Assembly: GCF_900177815.1 (NCBI RefSeq)
Contig: NZ_FXAZ01000003.1
Location: 496,001 to 560,000, forward strand
Direction: 5' to 3'
Source: Paenibacillus aquistagni
GTDB taxonomy: Bacteria > Bacillota > Bacilli > Paenibacillales > Paenibacillaceae
Length of the DNA stretch: 64,000 bases
Shown here: positions 43,954-55,017 of the stretch, in pieces
How positions within the stretch are numbered: position 1 is the stretch's first letter
How the letters are laid out: each line of letters starts with the position of its first letter
The notes under the pieces: model-generated
Databases searched by the model: none
What the model was told of the DNA's origin: nothing
The model's input: only the letters and a program-made list of their open reading frames with translations
Translations under genes and position numbers: made by a program

Positions 43954-45003
43954 ATGACGGAAGCAAGCTTGAAGGTAGCGATTATAGGATCAACAGGATA
44001 CGGCGGAGTGGAACTGATTCGAATACTGTTGCAGCATCCTCAGGTAGAAATTGCTTCGGTCATCTCAGCCTCCAGTGTAGGAGAACCGATAGCTGCTGGG
44101 TATCCTCATCTGAACGAGATCATGTGCGATACGCTGGACGGAGTGGATCCGAAGGAGATTGCAAGCAAGGCTGAGCTGGTGTTCACAGCAACCCCTACTG
44201 GCGTCAGTGCGAAGCTGGTTCCTCAGCTGCTGGCGGAAGGGCTTAAGGTGATTGATCTGTCCGGGGATTTCCGGCTGAAGGATTCCTCTGATTACGTGAA
44301 ATGGTATAAGCATGATCCTGTGGATGAGGATGCTTTGGAACAAGCGGTGTATGGGCTGTGTGAATGGTATGGCGAGCAGGTGCAAGGACAATCCTTTATT
44401 TCGAATCCAGGCTGCTATGCAACGGCCGCGCTGCTTGGCATGGCGCCTATCCTGAAGGCAGGGCTGATTGATCCAGACTCTGTGATCATCGATGCCAAGT
44501 CAGGTGTATCCGGAGCGGGACGGGGAGTCAACCTAGGCGTTCATTTCTCAGAGCTCAATGAGAACTTCAAAGCATATAAGGTGAATGCTCACCAGCACAC
44601 ACCGGAGATTGAGCAGGTGCTGAGCGAGCTGCATGGTAAGCCGGTGACAGTAACCTTTACGCCTCATCTTGTTCCGATGACGAGAGGGATTATGTGCACG
44701 ATGTATGCGAAGTTGAAAGCGCAAGTGTCGAATGAGGATCTGGTGAAGCTGTATCAAGAGCAGTATGCAGGCAGACGATTTGTACGCATACGTCCAGCAG
44801 GGACTTATCCGGCGACCAAAGAAGTATACGCTTCGAACTATTGTGATATTGGCTTCTCGGTAGATGAACGTACGAATCGGGTTACCATTCTATCTGTGAT
44901 CGACAATGTTATGAAGGGAGCCGCAGGGCAGGCGGTTCAGAACTTGAATGTAATGATGGGCTGGGAAGAATCCACGGGTCTTCTTTTCACACCTGTTTAT
45001 CCA
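43954..45003 (+). CDS. argC: ArgC, N-acetyl-gamma-glutamyl-phosphate reductase
   Basis: ATG 43954 (350 residues) is preceded by AAGGAG; the GTG just before it could also be used. Motifs: IIGSTGYGGVELIRIL (NADP), FISNPGCYATA with catalytic Cys154, and HQHTPEI. It reduces N-acetylglutamyl phosphate to the semialdehyde in arginine synthesis. The frame stop is at 45004-45006. It heads argC-J-B-D-F-G-H. Confidence 0.96.
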
Positions 45004-45089
45004 TAAATTATGGACTCCAAACGAGTGCTGCGCAGCGAACAGAAGAGTCAGGCGGTTGATATTTAAAGAAGAAAGAAGCGTGATCAGGT

Positions 45090-46358
45090 ATGAGTACGAA
45101 AGTAGAAGCGGAACAAGCGTCAGTCGCATCGTCAGCGCAGGACTTATTCACCATTATCGATGGTTCGGTAACGACGCCTAAGGGATATCAGGCCTCAGGG
45201 CTGCATTGTGGATTAAAGAAGACAGAGCGCAATGATATTGGCGCTATCGTGAGCGACGTTCCTGCCACAGCGGCAGCTGTATATACGACCAATGCCTTTC
45301 AAGCCGCGCCGCTCGGCGTGACGAGAGAGAGTCTAAGCGTATCAAAGCAGCTTCAAGCCGTTATCGTTAATAGCGGCAATGCGAATGCCTGCACAGGGAA
45401 GCTGGGCGAACAGAACGCATATCGGATGCGAGAAGCATTTGCACAACAGCTAGATGTTGATGCTCATCTCGTCGCAGTAGCTTCGACAGGAGTTATCGGA
45501 GAGCAGCTGAAGATGGACTGTGTGGAAGCAGGCGTAGCAGCACTCCCTGAGAAGCTGTCGGCAGAACGCGAAGGGGCGGAGCAGTTCAGCCAAGCCATTC
45601 TAACCACGGATCTCGTCAAAAAGGAAGCTTGCGTCTTGGTTAACGTCAATGGCGTTCAAGTGACGATTGCAGGAGCGGCCAAGGGTTCTGGCATGATTCA
45701 TCCGAACATGGCCACGATGCTGGCTTTTGTGACGACGGATGCTGCGGTCGAGCCGACAGCGCTTGAGCAGCTGCTTAAGAAGACTACCAATCAGACATTT
45801 AATATGATCACGGTGGACGGAGATACAAGCACGAATGACATGCTGCTTGTGATGGCTAACGGTACAGCCCAGCCAGAGGTGCTGCATGAAGGGCATGAAG
45901 CGTGGCACGCATTCGAAGCGGGCTTCCGCTACGTATGCGAAGTACTGGCACAAGCAATCGCAAGAGATGGGGAAGGCGCAACGAAGCTGATTGAAGTGCA
46001 GGTGCAAGGAGCTTCCAGTCATGAATCTGCAAGCAAGATCGCGAAGTCCGTTGTCGGTTCAAGCCTTGTGAAATCAGCGGTCTTCGGCGCTGACGCCAAC
46101 TGGGGAAGAGTGATCGCGGCTGTAGGCTACGCAGGAGAAGCGGTGGAGCCGGATAAGGTGGACATTCATTTGGGACCGATCGTTGTGCTGGAGCAGTCCA
46201 CACCGGTAGCGTTTGATGAAGAAGAGGCATTAGAGTACTTGCGCAATGACAAGATCGTCTTTACGATCCAACTGCATATGGGCGAGGGTGAAGCGGTAGC
46301 CTGGGGCTGTGATCTGACTTACGACTATGTGCGCATTAATGCCGCGTATCGAACGTAA
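45090..46358 (+). CDS. argJ: ArgJ, bifunctional ornithine acetyltransferase/N-acetylglutamate synthase
   Basis: The 422-residue precursor is cleaved at Ala-Thr209 in HPNMATMLAF, where Thr becomes the N-terminal nucleophile; the alpha part has SGNANACTG and the KGSGMIHP region, the beta part GDTSTNDML and FGADANWGR. It recycles the acetyl group and, if bifunctional, makes the first intermediate, which fits the absence of argA here. The ribosome site is weak. Confidence 0.96.
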   Translation: MSTKVEAEQASVASSAQDLFTIIDGSVTTPKGYQASGLHCGLKKTERNDIGAIVSDVPATAAAVYTTNAFQAAPLGVTRESLSVSKQLQAVIVNSGNANACTGKLGEQNAYRMREAFAQQLDVDAHLVAVASTGVIGEQLKMDCVEAGVAALPEKLSAEREGAEQFSQAILTTDLVKKEACVLVNVNGVQVTIAGAAKGSGMIHPNMATMLAFVTTDAAVEPTALEQLLKKTTNQTFNMITVDGDTSTNDMLLVMANGTAQPEVLHEGHEAWHAFEAGFRYVCEVLAQAIARDGEGATKLIEVQVQGASSHESASKIAKSVVGSSLVKSAVFGADANWGRVIAAVGYAGEAVEPDKVDIHLGPIVVLEQSTPVAFDEEEALEYLRNDKIVFTIQLHMGEGEAVAWGCDLTYDYVRINAAYRT

Positions 46359-46383
46359 GGCGTGAAGGATAGGGGGAGAAGAG

Positions 46384-47205
46384 ATGAGCAATCAAGACAA
46401 CCAAGGATTTGTGATGAAGTGCGGGGGAAGCACGCTTGCCGATTTGCCTGATTCCTTCTTCGAGCAGCTTCGAGATGTTCAAGCTTCAGGCGTTGTTCCG
46501 GTCATCGTCCATGGAGGCGGCCCGGCCATCTCAGACACCTTAAGCAAGCTTGGCATAGAGACGGAATTCGTTCATGGCCTACGCAAAACAAGCGATGAGG
46601 TGCTGAATGTCGTAGAGATGGTACTTGCTGGCAGCATGAACAAGCAGATCGTACGGCGCTTGAATCGAGTCGGCGCTTCAGCTCTTGGATTGTCTGGGAC
46701 AGACGGACAGCTGATCCAGGCACAGCCAGTGCCTCAGGCTGAGGAGATCGGATTTGTAGGCGATGTGACCTCCGTAGAGGCATCGCTTATCAACGGTGTG
46801 ATGGAGATGGGCTATATTCCAGTCATTGCTCCCATTGGCATCGATGAAGCGGGACAACGCTATAACATCAATGCGGATACCGCTGCTGGCGCAGTAGCTG
46901 CCCATCTAGGCGTGAAGCGGCTTGTGGTCATAACGGATGTAGCAGGCATCATGAAGCCGGTGGATGGCGAGTTGACACTGCTGCAGGTCGTGACGACGGA
47001 GGACATTGAGAAGATGATTGCCTTGGGCGAGATCTATGGCGGCATGATTCCTAAGGTCCGTGCAGCAATGAAATGCTTGGAAGGTGGCGTAACCGAGGTG
47101 GTGATTGCGAAGGGCACAGAACCTGATGTGCTTAAACGGCTTGCGGCTGGCGAAGAACTCGGTACCCGAATTGTCGTTCATCATCCAGAGACAGCAGATG
47201 TCTGA
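46384..47205 (+). CDS. argB: ArgB, acetylglutamate kinase
   Basis: The 273-residue amino-acid kinase has KCGGSTLAD at the start, VIVHGGGPAISDTLSKLGIE, and NADTAAGAVAAHLGVKRLVVITDVAGI. The first Gly motif is usually KxGG, here intact. A GGGGGAGAAG site precedes the ATG. It phosphorylates N-acetylglutamate and in many Bacilli is arginine-inhibited. Confidence 0.96.
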   Translation: MSNQDNQGFVMKCGGSTLADLPDSFFEQLRDVQASGVVPVIVHGGGPAISDTLSKLGIETEFVHGLRKTSDEVLNVVEMVLAGSMNKQIVRRLNRVGASALGLSGTDGQLIQAQPVPQAEEIGFVGDVTSVEASLINGVMEMGYIPVIAPIGIDEAGQRYNINADTAAGAVAAHLGVKRLVVITDVAGIMKPVDGELTLLQVVTTEDIEKMIALGEIYGGMIPKVRAAMKCLEGGVTEVVIAKGTEPDVLKRLAAGEELGTRIVVHHPETADV

Positions 47206-47299
47206 GGAAGGCTGCAAAAATAGAACATAAAGAATCCAAATCGCAGTGTACTTGCGATAAATGTATAGATTTGAAATAACAAGGCTTGGGGGGATCGAC

Positions 47300-48505
47300 A
47301 TGACAAACTCGCAAGGGAATGGACAGCAAGCAGACAGTGCCCTGTTTCCTACGTATGCAAGATATCCAATCGCATTAGTAAAAGGTGAGGGCAGCCGACT
47401 GTGGGATGCAGAAGGCAAGACTTATCTGGACTTTATGAGCGGTCTTGCCGTTACGAATCTGGGCCATGCGCCGAAGCAGGTTAGAGATCGGCTGGTGGAA
47501 CAACTGGATACCCTATGGCATGTATCGAACCTGTTTCATATTCCGCAGCAGGAGGAAGCTGCGCAGCTCTTAGTCAAGCATTCCTGCGCAGATGCTGTAT
47601 TCTTCTGCAACAGCGGCGCGGAAGCGAATGAAGCAGCAATCAAGCTCGCCCGCCGGTATCAGAATCTAATTGCGAAGACAGGACGGACAGAGATCATTAC
47701 TTTCCACCAATCATTCCATGGACGTACTTTGGCTACCCTGACTGCAACGGGACAGGACAAAGTCAAGGAAGGCTTCGCACCGCTGCCGACAGGCTTCCGT
47801 TATGTTCCCTTTAATGATAAGGAAGCGCTGCTCGCCGCGATTACGGAGCAGACAGGGGCCATCATGCTGGAGATGGTTCAGGCAGAAGGCGGCATCAATA
47901 TGCTGAACCCTGACTTTGCCGAACAGATTGTACAATGCTGCGAGGAGCATGGCCTCCTGCTCATTGTTGATGAGGTCCAGACGGGCATGGGCCGTACCGG
48001 GCGCTGGTTCGCTCACGAGCATTATGGGCTAAGCCCGGATATCATTACCTCAGCCAAAGGCCTTGGCAGCGGCTTTCCGGTAGGCGCGATGCTGGCCAAA
48101 GCCAAGCTGCGCGAAGCCTTCGGGCCAGGCAGCCATGGTTCTACCTTCGGTGGCACGCCGCTGGCGATGGCCGCTGTTATAGGAACCCTGCTTGCGCATG
48201 AAGAGGAGAAGCTCGCGGAGCGCGCGGATGAGATGGGGCAATACTTGATGCAGGAACTGCAAAGCAAGCTTGGTGCCCTATCTGTAGTCAAGGAGATTCG
48301 CGGCATGGGACTGCTTATCGGAATCGAATGCGATATGCCAGTGAGCGGTATGCTGGCTGCGGCTCAAGAGGCAGGTCTTATCTTTGTAACAGCAGGACCC
48401 AATGTGATTCGTCTGCTTCCGAACCTCAAAGTAACAAAGGAAGAGATTGATGAGGCGGTTCAAGTGCTTGTGCATGTGCTCCAGCAGGCTGAAGTGACAG
48501 CCTAG
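47300..48505 (+). CDS. argD: ArgD, acetylornithine aminotransferase
   Basis: ATG 47300 behind GGGGGG is preferred over the open frame from 47261; 401 residues. PLP enzyme motifs: FCNSGAEANEAAIKLAR, LIVDEVQTGMGRTG and the Schiff-base Lys253 in ITSAKGLGSGFPVGA. It makes acetylornithine from the semialdehyde and glutamate. Confidence 0.95.
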   Translation: MTNSQGNGQQADSALFPTYARYPIALVKGEGSRLWDAEGKTYLDFMSGLAVTNLGHAPKQVRDRLVEQLDTLWHVSNLFHIPQQEEAAQLLVKHSCADAVFFCNSGAEANEAAIKLARRYQNLIAKTGRTEIITFHQSFHGRTLATLTATGQDKVKEGFAPLPTGFRYVPFNDKEALLAAITEQTGAIMLEMVQAEGGINMLNPDFAEQIVQCCEEHGLLLIVDEVQTGMGRTGRWFAHEHYGLSPDIITSAKGLGSGFPVGAMLAKAKLREAFGPGSHGSTFGGTPLAMAAVIGTLLAHEEEKLAERADEMGQYLMQELQSKLGALSVVKEIRGMGLLIGIECDMPVSGMLAAAQEAGLIFVTAGPNVIRLLPNLKVTKEEIDEAVQVLVHVLQQAEVTA

Positions 48506-48608
48506 AAGTGGTGCTTATGAGAGGTAAGAGATTTGCTTAAGAGAACTAATACATGCTGATTGTACGATTGCAGGGAGAGCCTGCTCACAAATAGACGGAG
48601 GTGCACGC

Positions 48609-49556
48609 ATGACATTAACTCAAATCGACCTTAGAGGGCGGGACTTTGTTGCCCTTGCGGATTACACCCAAGAAGAGCTGTACACGCTGCTGAAGGTGGC
48701 AGGCTCGTTGAAAGAGAAGCAGAAGGCAGGTAATCCAGAGCAGCCGCTTAAGGGCAAGACCCTTGGCATGATCTTCGAAAAGTCCTCTACACGTACGCGA
48801 GTATCATTTGAGGTGGGGATGTATCAGCTTGGCGGGCAAGCCTTATTTCTTAGCAAAAACGATATTCAGATCGGCCGCGGCGAAACCATCGAGGATACGG
48901 CACAGGTGCTGTCTCGCTACGTGGACGGCATTATGATTCGTACGTATGCTCATCGCACGGTCATTGATCTGGCTCGGGCTGCAACGGTTCCGGTTATTAA
49001 CGGGCTGTCTGACTTGAATCACCCCTGTCAGGCGCTTGCTGACTATATGACAGTGCTGGAGAAAAAGGGTCGCCTTGAAGGGCTTAAGATCGCTTATATT
49101 GGCGACGGCAACAATATGGCTCACTCCCTTATGATGGGCGGCGCGAAATTTGGCATGAACGTAGCAATCGCAACTCCTGAGGGATACGAGGTTGATGCGG
49201 ATGTGGCGAAGCAGTCGCAGGAATTTGCAGAGCAGCACGGCGCTTCGATTACGCTCACTCATGATCCGAAGGAAGCTGCTGCCGATGCAGATGTGATCTA
49301 TACGGATGTATGGGCAAGCATGGGCTTTGAAGAGGAGCAGCAGCAGCGTGAGAAGGCATTCCAAAGCTTCCAAGTCAATGAAGAGCTTGCGAAGTATGCG
49401 AAGAACGATTACTTGTTCATGCACTGCTTGCCAGCTCATCGCGGAGAAGAAGTTAGCGCAGGCGTCATCGATGGCGAGAACTCCATTATTTTTGACCAAG
49501 CGGAGAACCGTCTTCATGCACAAAAAGCGATTATGGCACTGACTATGAGCAGCTAA
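48609..49556 (+). CDS. argF: ArgF, ornithine carbamoyltransferase
   Basis: The 315-residue enzyme has the carbamoyl-phosphate motif SSTRTR at 59-64, HPCQALAD near 139-146, DVWASMG and HCLPAHRGEE near 272. GGAGGTG lies close before the ATG. It converts ornithine to citrulline. Confidence 0.96.
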   Translation: MTLTQIDLRGRDFVALADYTQEELYTLLKVAGSLKEKQKAGNPEQPLKGKTLGMIFEKSSTRTRVSFEVGMYQLGGQALFLSKNDIQIGRGETIEDTAQVLSRYVDGIMIRTYAHRTVIDLARAATVPVINGLSDLNHPCQALADYMTVLEKKGRLEGLKIAYIGDGNNMAHSLMMGGAKFGMNVAIATPEGYEVDADVAKQSQEFAEQHGASITLTHDPKEAAADADVIYTDVWASMGFEEEQQQREKAFQSFQVNEELAKYAKNDYLFMHCLPAHRGEEVSAGVIDGENSIIFDQAENRLHAQKAIMALTMSS

Positions 49557-49643
49557 ATCGCAACACGAAGCTTAAAGTAAATGCGAGCAGGCGATACGCC
49601 TGAATAGAATTTAGATGAAGCAGGGCAAAGGAGTGGAATGGAC

Positions 49644-50918
49644 ATGGCAAAAAATAAAATCGTTCTCGCCTACTCAGGCGGTCTGGATACATCCGTTATT
49701 CTCAAATGGTTAAAGGAAACCTACGACGCGGAGATCATTGCCTTCACCGCGGACATTGGTCAACAAGATGAGCTGGACGGCTTGGAGGAAAAAGCGCTCG
49801 CGACGGGCGCTTCCAAGGTGTACATCGATGATCTTCGCGATGAGTTCGCGAAGGACTTCATCTATCCGATGTTCCAAGCAGGCGCGCTATATGAAGGGCA
49901 ATATTTGCTCGGAACGAGCATTGCGCGGCCGCTGATTGCAAAGCGCATGGTTGAGATTGCTCGTGCCGAGGGTGCCAATGCAATCGCACATGGTGCGACA
50001 GGCAAAGGCAATGACCAGGTGCGCTTTGAGCTTGCAGCAGCAGCTTTGGCTCCTGAGATAGAAGTGATTGCGCCATGGCGCTCGGAGCAATTCCGCAACG
50101 AGTTCCCTGGCCGTGCGGAGATGATTGCTTATGCAGAGAAGCATCAGATCCCGGTGCAGGCGTCTGCAGCGAAGCCATACTCGATGGACCGCAACCTGCT
50201 CCATATCAGCTTTGAGAGCGGCATGCTGGAGGATCCATGGTTTGATGCTACAGCTCCTGAGAACAAGAGCATGTATGTGCTCAGCGTAGATCCTGAGGAT
50301 GCGCCGGATACCGCGGAGTATGTGGAGCTTGCGTTTGAGCAGGGCAATTGTACGGCAATCAACGGCGAAGCCTTAACCCCGCTTCAGGTGATGGAGAAGC
50401 TCAATGCGCTTGGCGGCAAGCACGGGATCGGCCGTGTTGATATGGTTGAGAATCGCTTTGTCGGCATGAAGAGCCGCGGCGTCTATGAGACACCAGGCGG
50501 CACGATCCTATTTACCGCGCATCGCAAAATGGAATCATTGACGATGGATCGTGATGTGATGCACCTTCGTGATTCCTTAATTTCAAGATACAGCAGCACC
50601 GTGTACAATGGCTTCTGGTTTGCTCCAGAACGGCTTGCGATGCAGGCGCTGGTAGCAGAGAGCCAAAAGCATGTGACAGGAACGGTTCGCCTCAAGCTGT
50701 ACAAAGGCAATGTCATGGGCGCCGGAGTGCAAAGCCCGCTTAGCTTGTACAATCCGGATATTGCGACGATGGAAGCGGACCCGACTCAAGCGTACGACCA
50801 AAATGACGCGACAGGCTTTATTCATCTGAACGCGCTGCGCTTGAAGGTTGCTTCAGGCGTGCATGGTTCTGAGGTGCATGGCATTCAGATAAAAAAGGAG
50901 CCTGCAGCATCCGTGTAA
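49644..50918 (+). CDS. argG: ArgG, argininosuccinate synthase
   Basis: ATG 49644 (424 residues, [13 protein letters not shown]) fits the family start; ATG 49638 is four bases after AAGGAG and also possible. The ATP-PPase motif AYSGGLDTS lies near residues 9-17, with GNDQVRFE and the [11 protein letters not shown] segment. It joins citrulline and aspartate. Confidence 0.96.
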   Translation: MAKNKIVLAYSGGLDTSVILKWLKETYDAEIIAFTADIGQQDELDGLEEKALATGASKVYIDDLRDEFAKDFIYPMFQAGALYEGQYLLGTSIARPLIAKRMVEIARAEGANAIAHGATGKGNDQVRFELAAAALAPEIEVIAPWRSEQFRNEFPGRAEMIAYAEKHQIPVQASAAKPYSMDRNLLHISFESGMLEDPWFDATAPENKSMYVLSVDPEDAPDTAEYVELAFEQGNCTAINGEALTPLQVMEKLNALGGKHGIGRVDMVENRFVGMKSRGVYETPGGTILFTAHRKMESLTMDRDVMHLRDSLISRYSSTVYNGFWFAPERLAMQALVAESQKHVTGTVRLKLYKGNVMGAGVQSPLSLYNPDIATMEADPTQAYDQNDATGFIHLNALRLKVASGVHGSEVHGIQIKKEPAASV

Positions 50919-51058
50919 GGCGTAACAGTAGGATAGAAGGACTATACAGGCCATCCATCGGCGTTGTCAGGATGAATTTGCTCAGTGTGCTCAGAGCAAC
51001 TGGCAGCTGCAGTTAATTGACTAGAGCACGTGGATGGCAACGCTAAGGAGGTACGCGT

Positions 51059-52480
51059 GTGAGCAAGCTATGGGGCGGGCGGTTTACGAAGCAGACGGAT
51101 GAACTTGTGGAGCAGTATACCGCCTCCATTTCATTTGATAAAGCATTGGCGGAAGAGGACATTCAAGGAAGCCTTGCGCATGTAACCATGCTTGGCAAGT
51201 GCGGCATTCTGCCAAGCCAGGACGTGGATCAGATCAAGCAGGGGCTCCTGCAGGTGCTGGAGCTGATTCGTACAGGCGAGATGGAGTATTCCGTCTCTGA
51301 TGAAGATATTCATATGAACATCGAGAAGAAGCTGATCGAGCTGGTTGGACCGGTTGGCGGCAAGCTTCATACAGGCAGAAGCCGCAATGATCAGGTTGCC
51401 ACGGATATGCATCTGTACTTGCGCAAGCATGTCATTTCCTTTGTGGAGCTGCTTGGCAAGCTGCAAGAAGCATTGATTGAGCAGGCGAAGGCCAACAAGG
51501 ATACGATCGTGCCGGGCTATACGCATCTGCAGCGGGCACAGCCGATTCTATTTGCTCATCATCTTATGGCCTATGTCTCGATGTTCGAACGAGACATCGA
51601 GCGCTTGAAGGACAGCTATAAGCGCATTAATACCTTGCCGCTTGGCGCAGGTGCGCTGGCGGGAACTACCTTCCCGATCGATCGCCACTTTGTTGCTGAG
51701 CAGCTTGGCTTTGAACGGGTCTATGAGAACAGCTTGGACGCAGTCAGCGACCGTGACTTTATCGTGGAGTTTCTATCCAACGCGTCCATGATGATGATGC
51801 ATCTGTCCCGGCTGTGCGAGGAGCTTGTGCTGTGGTCCAGTACGGAATTCCAGTTCGTGGAGCTGGACGACGCCTTCTGCACCGGCTCAAGCATTATGCC
51901 GCAGAAGAAAAATCCAGACGTCGCCGAACTGGTCCGCGGCAAGACCGGACGTGTGTACGGCAACCTGGTAGGCATGCTTACCGTACTGAAGTCGCTTCCG
52001 CTTGCGTACAACAAGGATATGCAAGAAGACAAGGAAGGGATGCTGGATACAGTAGCGACCCTTGATGGCGCACTTCGCTTGTTCGCGCCAATGATATCGA
52101 CGATGAAGGTCAATAAGGAGCGCATGCGGCAGGCGGTTCGCCAAGACTTCTCCAATGCAACAGACATTGCGGACTTCCTTGTTAACAAAGGACTGCCATT
52201 CCGCCAAGCGCATGAAGTCATTGGGAAGACGGTGCTCTACTGCATTCAGCGCGGTGTTTACTTGCTTGACCTGACATTGGACGAGTTCAAGCAGTTCTCG
52301 CCGCTGTTCGATGAGTCCATCTATGACGTCTTGCAGCCAGAGCAAGTGGTGAATGCTCGTAATGTATATGGCGGTACAGCCGCACCTCAAGTTGAAGGAG
52401 CGATCCAACGGGCAGCGGGAGCGCTCTCCGATACACAGCTGTGGGTGGAGCAGCATCAGCCGGCGCTAGCAACGATATAG
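51059..52480 (+). CDS. argH: ArgH, argininosuccinate lyase
   Basis: GTG 51059 with AAGGAGGT upstream, 473 residues. Signature [12 protein letters not shown] at about 276-287 with the catalytic Ser, [13 protein letters not shown] and TPLGAGAL-like [11 protein letters not shown]. It releases fumarate and arginine. argG lies 140 bases upstream; a hairpin after the gene probably ends the cluster. Confidence 0.96.
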   Translation: MSKLWGGRFTKQTDELVEQYTASISFDKALAEEDIQGSLAHVTMLGKCGILPSQDVDQIKQGLLQVLELIRTGEMEYSVSDEDIHMNIEKKLIELVGPVGGKLHTGRSRNDQVATDMHLYLRKHVISFVELLGKLQEALIEQAKANKDTIVPGYTHLQRAQPILFAHHLMAYVSMFERDIERLKDSYKRINTLPLGAGALAGTTFPIDRHFVAEQLGFERVYENSLDAVSDRDFIVEFLSNASMMMMHLSRLCEELVLWSSTEFQFVELDDAFCTGSSIMPQKKNPDVAELVRGKTGRVYGNLVGMLTVLKSLPLAYNKDMQEDKEGMLDTVATLDGALRLFAPMISTMKVNKERMRQAVRQDFSNATDIADFLVNKGLPFRQAHEVIGKTVLYCIQRGVYLLDLTLDEFKQFSPLFDESIYDVLQPEQVVNARNVYGGTAAPQVEGAIQRAAGALSDTQLWVEQHQPALATI

Positions 52481-53029
52481 GCGTGCAGTTGGAAGACGGT
52501 TAGTGTGCTCGGGCAAGTTCAGTACAGCGGATAGGCATCGGTTAAGGCTTTTGCGCTTGCTATGAGGCGGTACCTTTCATTAGGGAGAAAGCCAGCCGCA
52601 ATGAAATGGGGGAATCGCTCGCACGGTTCCTTAATTCCTTAAGACAAGTGCTTTGCTGCATGAGGTTCCTGCGAAGCCAGACAGCATGAATCGGCCAGCA
52701 TGAGATCCGACAGCGGACATTCTGCAAGCTTGTGTGCAGAATGATCCTAGAGGACTGGTTGTAGTGGGGGTTACAACGAGTTGATAGCATGAAGCTAGGT
52801 AAAGATATCGTGAAGTAAAGCAGTATAATCGCAGAAGAATGTGCAGATCTCCTCGCGTTAAGAGTGTCCTGAGAGGCCTTACGCGTGCGAGCTGCTACAG
52901 CAGAAAGGGGCTGTTCCTTCGTCATGCAGACGTTAGGAGCAGCCCCCATTCGTTTTTGATCGAACGCAAATGACATCATGCAGTGAACGCCAGCGCAGAG
53001 GTTCTTCCCCAGATGAGCAGGATGCACAA
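52481..53029. other. Intergenic region between convergent argH and vanW
   Basis: About 550 bases with no supported gene. An antisense frame of 155 codons covers it but lacks a ribosome site and any protein-like pattern. The only clear element is the hairpin at 52907-52946. Confidence 0.5.
52907..52946. terminator. Bidirectional hairpin between argH and vanW
   Basis: GGGGCTGTTCC pairs with GGAGCAGCCCC (11 bp, one G-T). It lies just past the vanW stop on the minus strand and could also end argH transcripts; the T run is short. Confidence 0.6.
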
Positions 53030-54457
53030 TTAGAAATTTGGCCCCGTAACCCCATCCTCAAGAATAGGCTCTGGATTAGATGGCTTATCGCTGCCTGGCG
53101 CAGCAGCACCATTGTTGACCGCGATTAAGGTCGGCTGAGCCTTGTAGGTGTCGACATACATTTTTTCCCGAGAGACTTCTTTTCCATCTACGAGCTTAAT
53201 GCGATAGGACTCTACCTTGTAGCCCTGCTTTCCTTTTTGGATCGTCTCCCGCGAGCCGACAGGCAGACTTGAATTTTTGACATACTTTACAGTTGGCTGA
53301 ATGACTTGGACGGTCTTCGTTTCCATCTTATAGGTGACGTTGTCTTCTAGCGTGCCGAACAGCTTGATCGTGAGCTGGTTATTCTCAGAAGAGGTGCGAA
53401 TAAGCAGATTTTTGCCGGTCGTGTTTTTGAAACGGAAGTTAATGTAGCCCTCAGAGAAGGTCGCATCCAGCCCAATTGGAAGATAGGCCACAGGCAGAGA
53501 GTGGTTGCGCCGTTCTACAATCTCAAGGCCGGTGCGAAGCACGGCGTTATAAAGTGTGCTTGAGACTTGGCAAATGCCGCCGCCAATCCCTGGGACGAGC
53601 TTGCCATTGAAGATGACAGGCGCTTCCTGAAAGCCATACGCCTTCTCTGTCTCGGCAATGACCTTTTCATAATCAAAAATGTCCCCTGGCTTCAGCACCA
53701 TATCATTAATCGTCTTGGCAGCTGAAACGACATTATGAATGCGCCCAGCATCTCCTGGCTTGAGAAAGGTCGAGATTTCAATAATTTTGCGGTCAATGCC
53801 CTCTGCTTTAAGGCTTTTAACCGTGACAGGAGCGTCCTGTTTGATCAGCGGAACCTCGATCGTAAGCGTATCGCCTTTATGCCATTCAGAGGGGATGGCG
53901 ACTCGTATAACCTGCTCCATCTGCATTCGGTCAAGTCGAAATACGGCTTGATCAGGTGTGTAGACTACCTTGTCATCCTTCGTAATGGTTCTCGTCGCAT
54001 TTACAGGCTTGCCGAAGGTCTGGATCTCCCATTGGGAGTGGAAGCGCTGCTTCCATACTTGATTATCCCAGGAGAATTGGAGAGCCCAGTTAGCTTTGAA
54101 CTGCCGTCTTGCTTCTATGCGTTCCCATAAGCCTCCTTCTTGAAGCTTCTTAAGGGCAGCAATCAGCTGATCGGCTTGATAGTGAACGCCTAGCTTCGCA
54201 AGCGTGGTCGACACCGAATTTACTTCCGTACCCGGAAAGGTGAATGTCACAGGAGTTTGCTCCAGCGCTTCGATCCGCTCCTTCAACTGCTGCTCGAATT
54301 CGTCTTGCTCCATGCCTCCAATTGCCCAATCGGAGAGTATGACATTATCGGGAATAGCAGTCGAATAAGCATAGCGCTGAGCCCAGCTCCAACATACAGC
54401 GGCAGCGATAAGCAGAAGAAGAGCGACGCCTGCCAAACCGATATATCGTTTTTTCAC
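53030..54457 (-). CDS. VanW family wall-associated protein
   Basis: GTG 54457 follows CAGGAGG; 475 residues. An N-terminal membrane anchor (about 5-25) is followed by a putative peptidoglycan-binding domain (about 70-230), the VanW domain (about 255-380 with DIFDYEKVI, GGGICQVSSTLYNAVL and NFRFKNTTG) and a C-terminal G5-like domain (about 395-460) with a disordered tail. It sits outside the membrane. The role is unknown, and VanW proteins do not indicate vancomycin resistance by themselves. Confidence 0.88.
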   Translation of the reverse strand: MKKRYIGLAGVALLLLIAAAVCWSWAQRYAYSTAIPDNVILSDWAIGGMEQDEFEQQLKERIEALEQTPVTFTFPGTEVNSVSTTLAKLGVHYQADQLIAALKKLQEGGLWERIEARRQFKANWALQFSWDNQVWKQRFHSQWEIQTFGKPVNATRTITKDDKVVYTPDQAVFRLDRMQMEQVIRVAIPSEWHKGDTLTIEVPLIKQDAPVTVKSLKAEGIDRKIIEISTFLKPGDAGRIHNVVSAAKTINDMVLKPGDIFDYEKVIAETEKAYGFQEAPVIFNGKLVPGIGGGICQVSSTLYNAVLRTGLEIVERRNHSLPVAYLPIGLDATFSEGYINFRFKNTTGKNLLIRTSSENNQLTIKLFGTLEDNVTYKMETKTVQVIQPTVKYVKNSSLPVGSRETIQKGKQGYKVESYRIKLVDGKEVSREKMYVDTYKAQPTLIAVNNGAAAPGSDKPSNPEPILEDGVTGPNF

Positions 54458-55017
54458 GAGTACAGCCTCCTGTCTTTCACATTAGAAGAGTGCGTAATGA
54501 AGGGAAAGAGATAAGCCATGAAAGATGATGAGTGTATAGCCCAAATAACAAAAAGGGATTGTGATGAGCAGCGAAGGTGTTATGTTAATGGTTTTGTGTG
54601 GGTGGGGGGCTGGCAGGAGTATCTTAAAGCTTCCATAGAACCATGTTCTCTCCACCCTATGAAGCAATTAATTATAAGGGGTTGATTGCTGCTGCGTATC
54701 ACGCTTTATGATGCTGATTTGGACATGCTGATGGCGTTAATGGATCTAAGAACGATGCTTTGCAGTCATCTACTCATCTATATGCACATGGCTTGAGAAA
54801 CTTTCCGATAGGGCCCTGAACAACAACAATCTAGAGCTGCTGTCGAAAAAGATAGCGTACAGCGCAAAGGGGAAAATGCTGGTACTTTCCCGGGAAATAA
54901 CGAACAAAAGGTTACAAATTGTAAAAAAAAATGTAGAAATTCGGGTTGAAATAAAGGAATCTGATACCCGTTGTCGAATATATAAAGGCTGATTTCTAAC
55001 TTTAGGAAGTGATTGCT
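54458..55017. other. Intergenic region between divergent vanW and ftsE
   Basis: 560 bases without a convincing gene; candidate promoters for both divergent genes must lie here but I see none clearly. T-rich and A-rich stretches near 54905-54930 precede ftsE. Confidence 0.45.

Noticed and set aside
52560-53027. 155-codon frame in the argH-vanW spacer
   Set aside because: No ribosome site, low-plausibility composition, and it covers a terminator hairpin.
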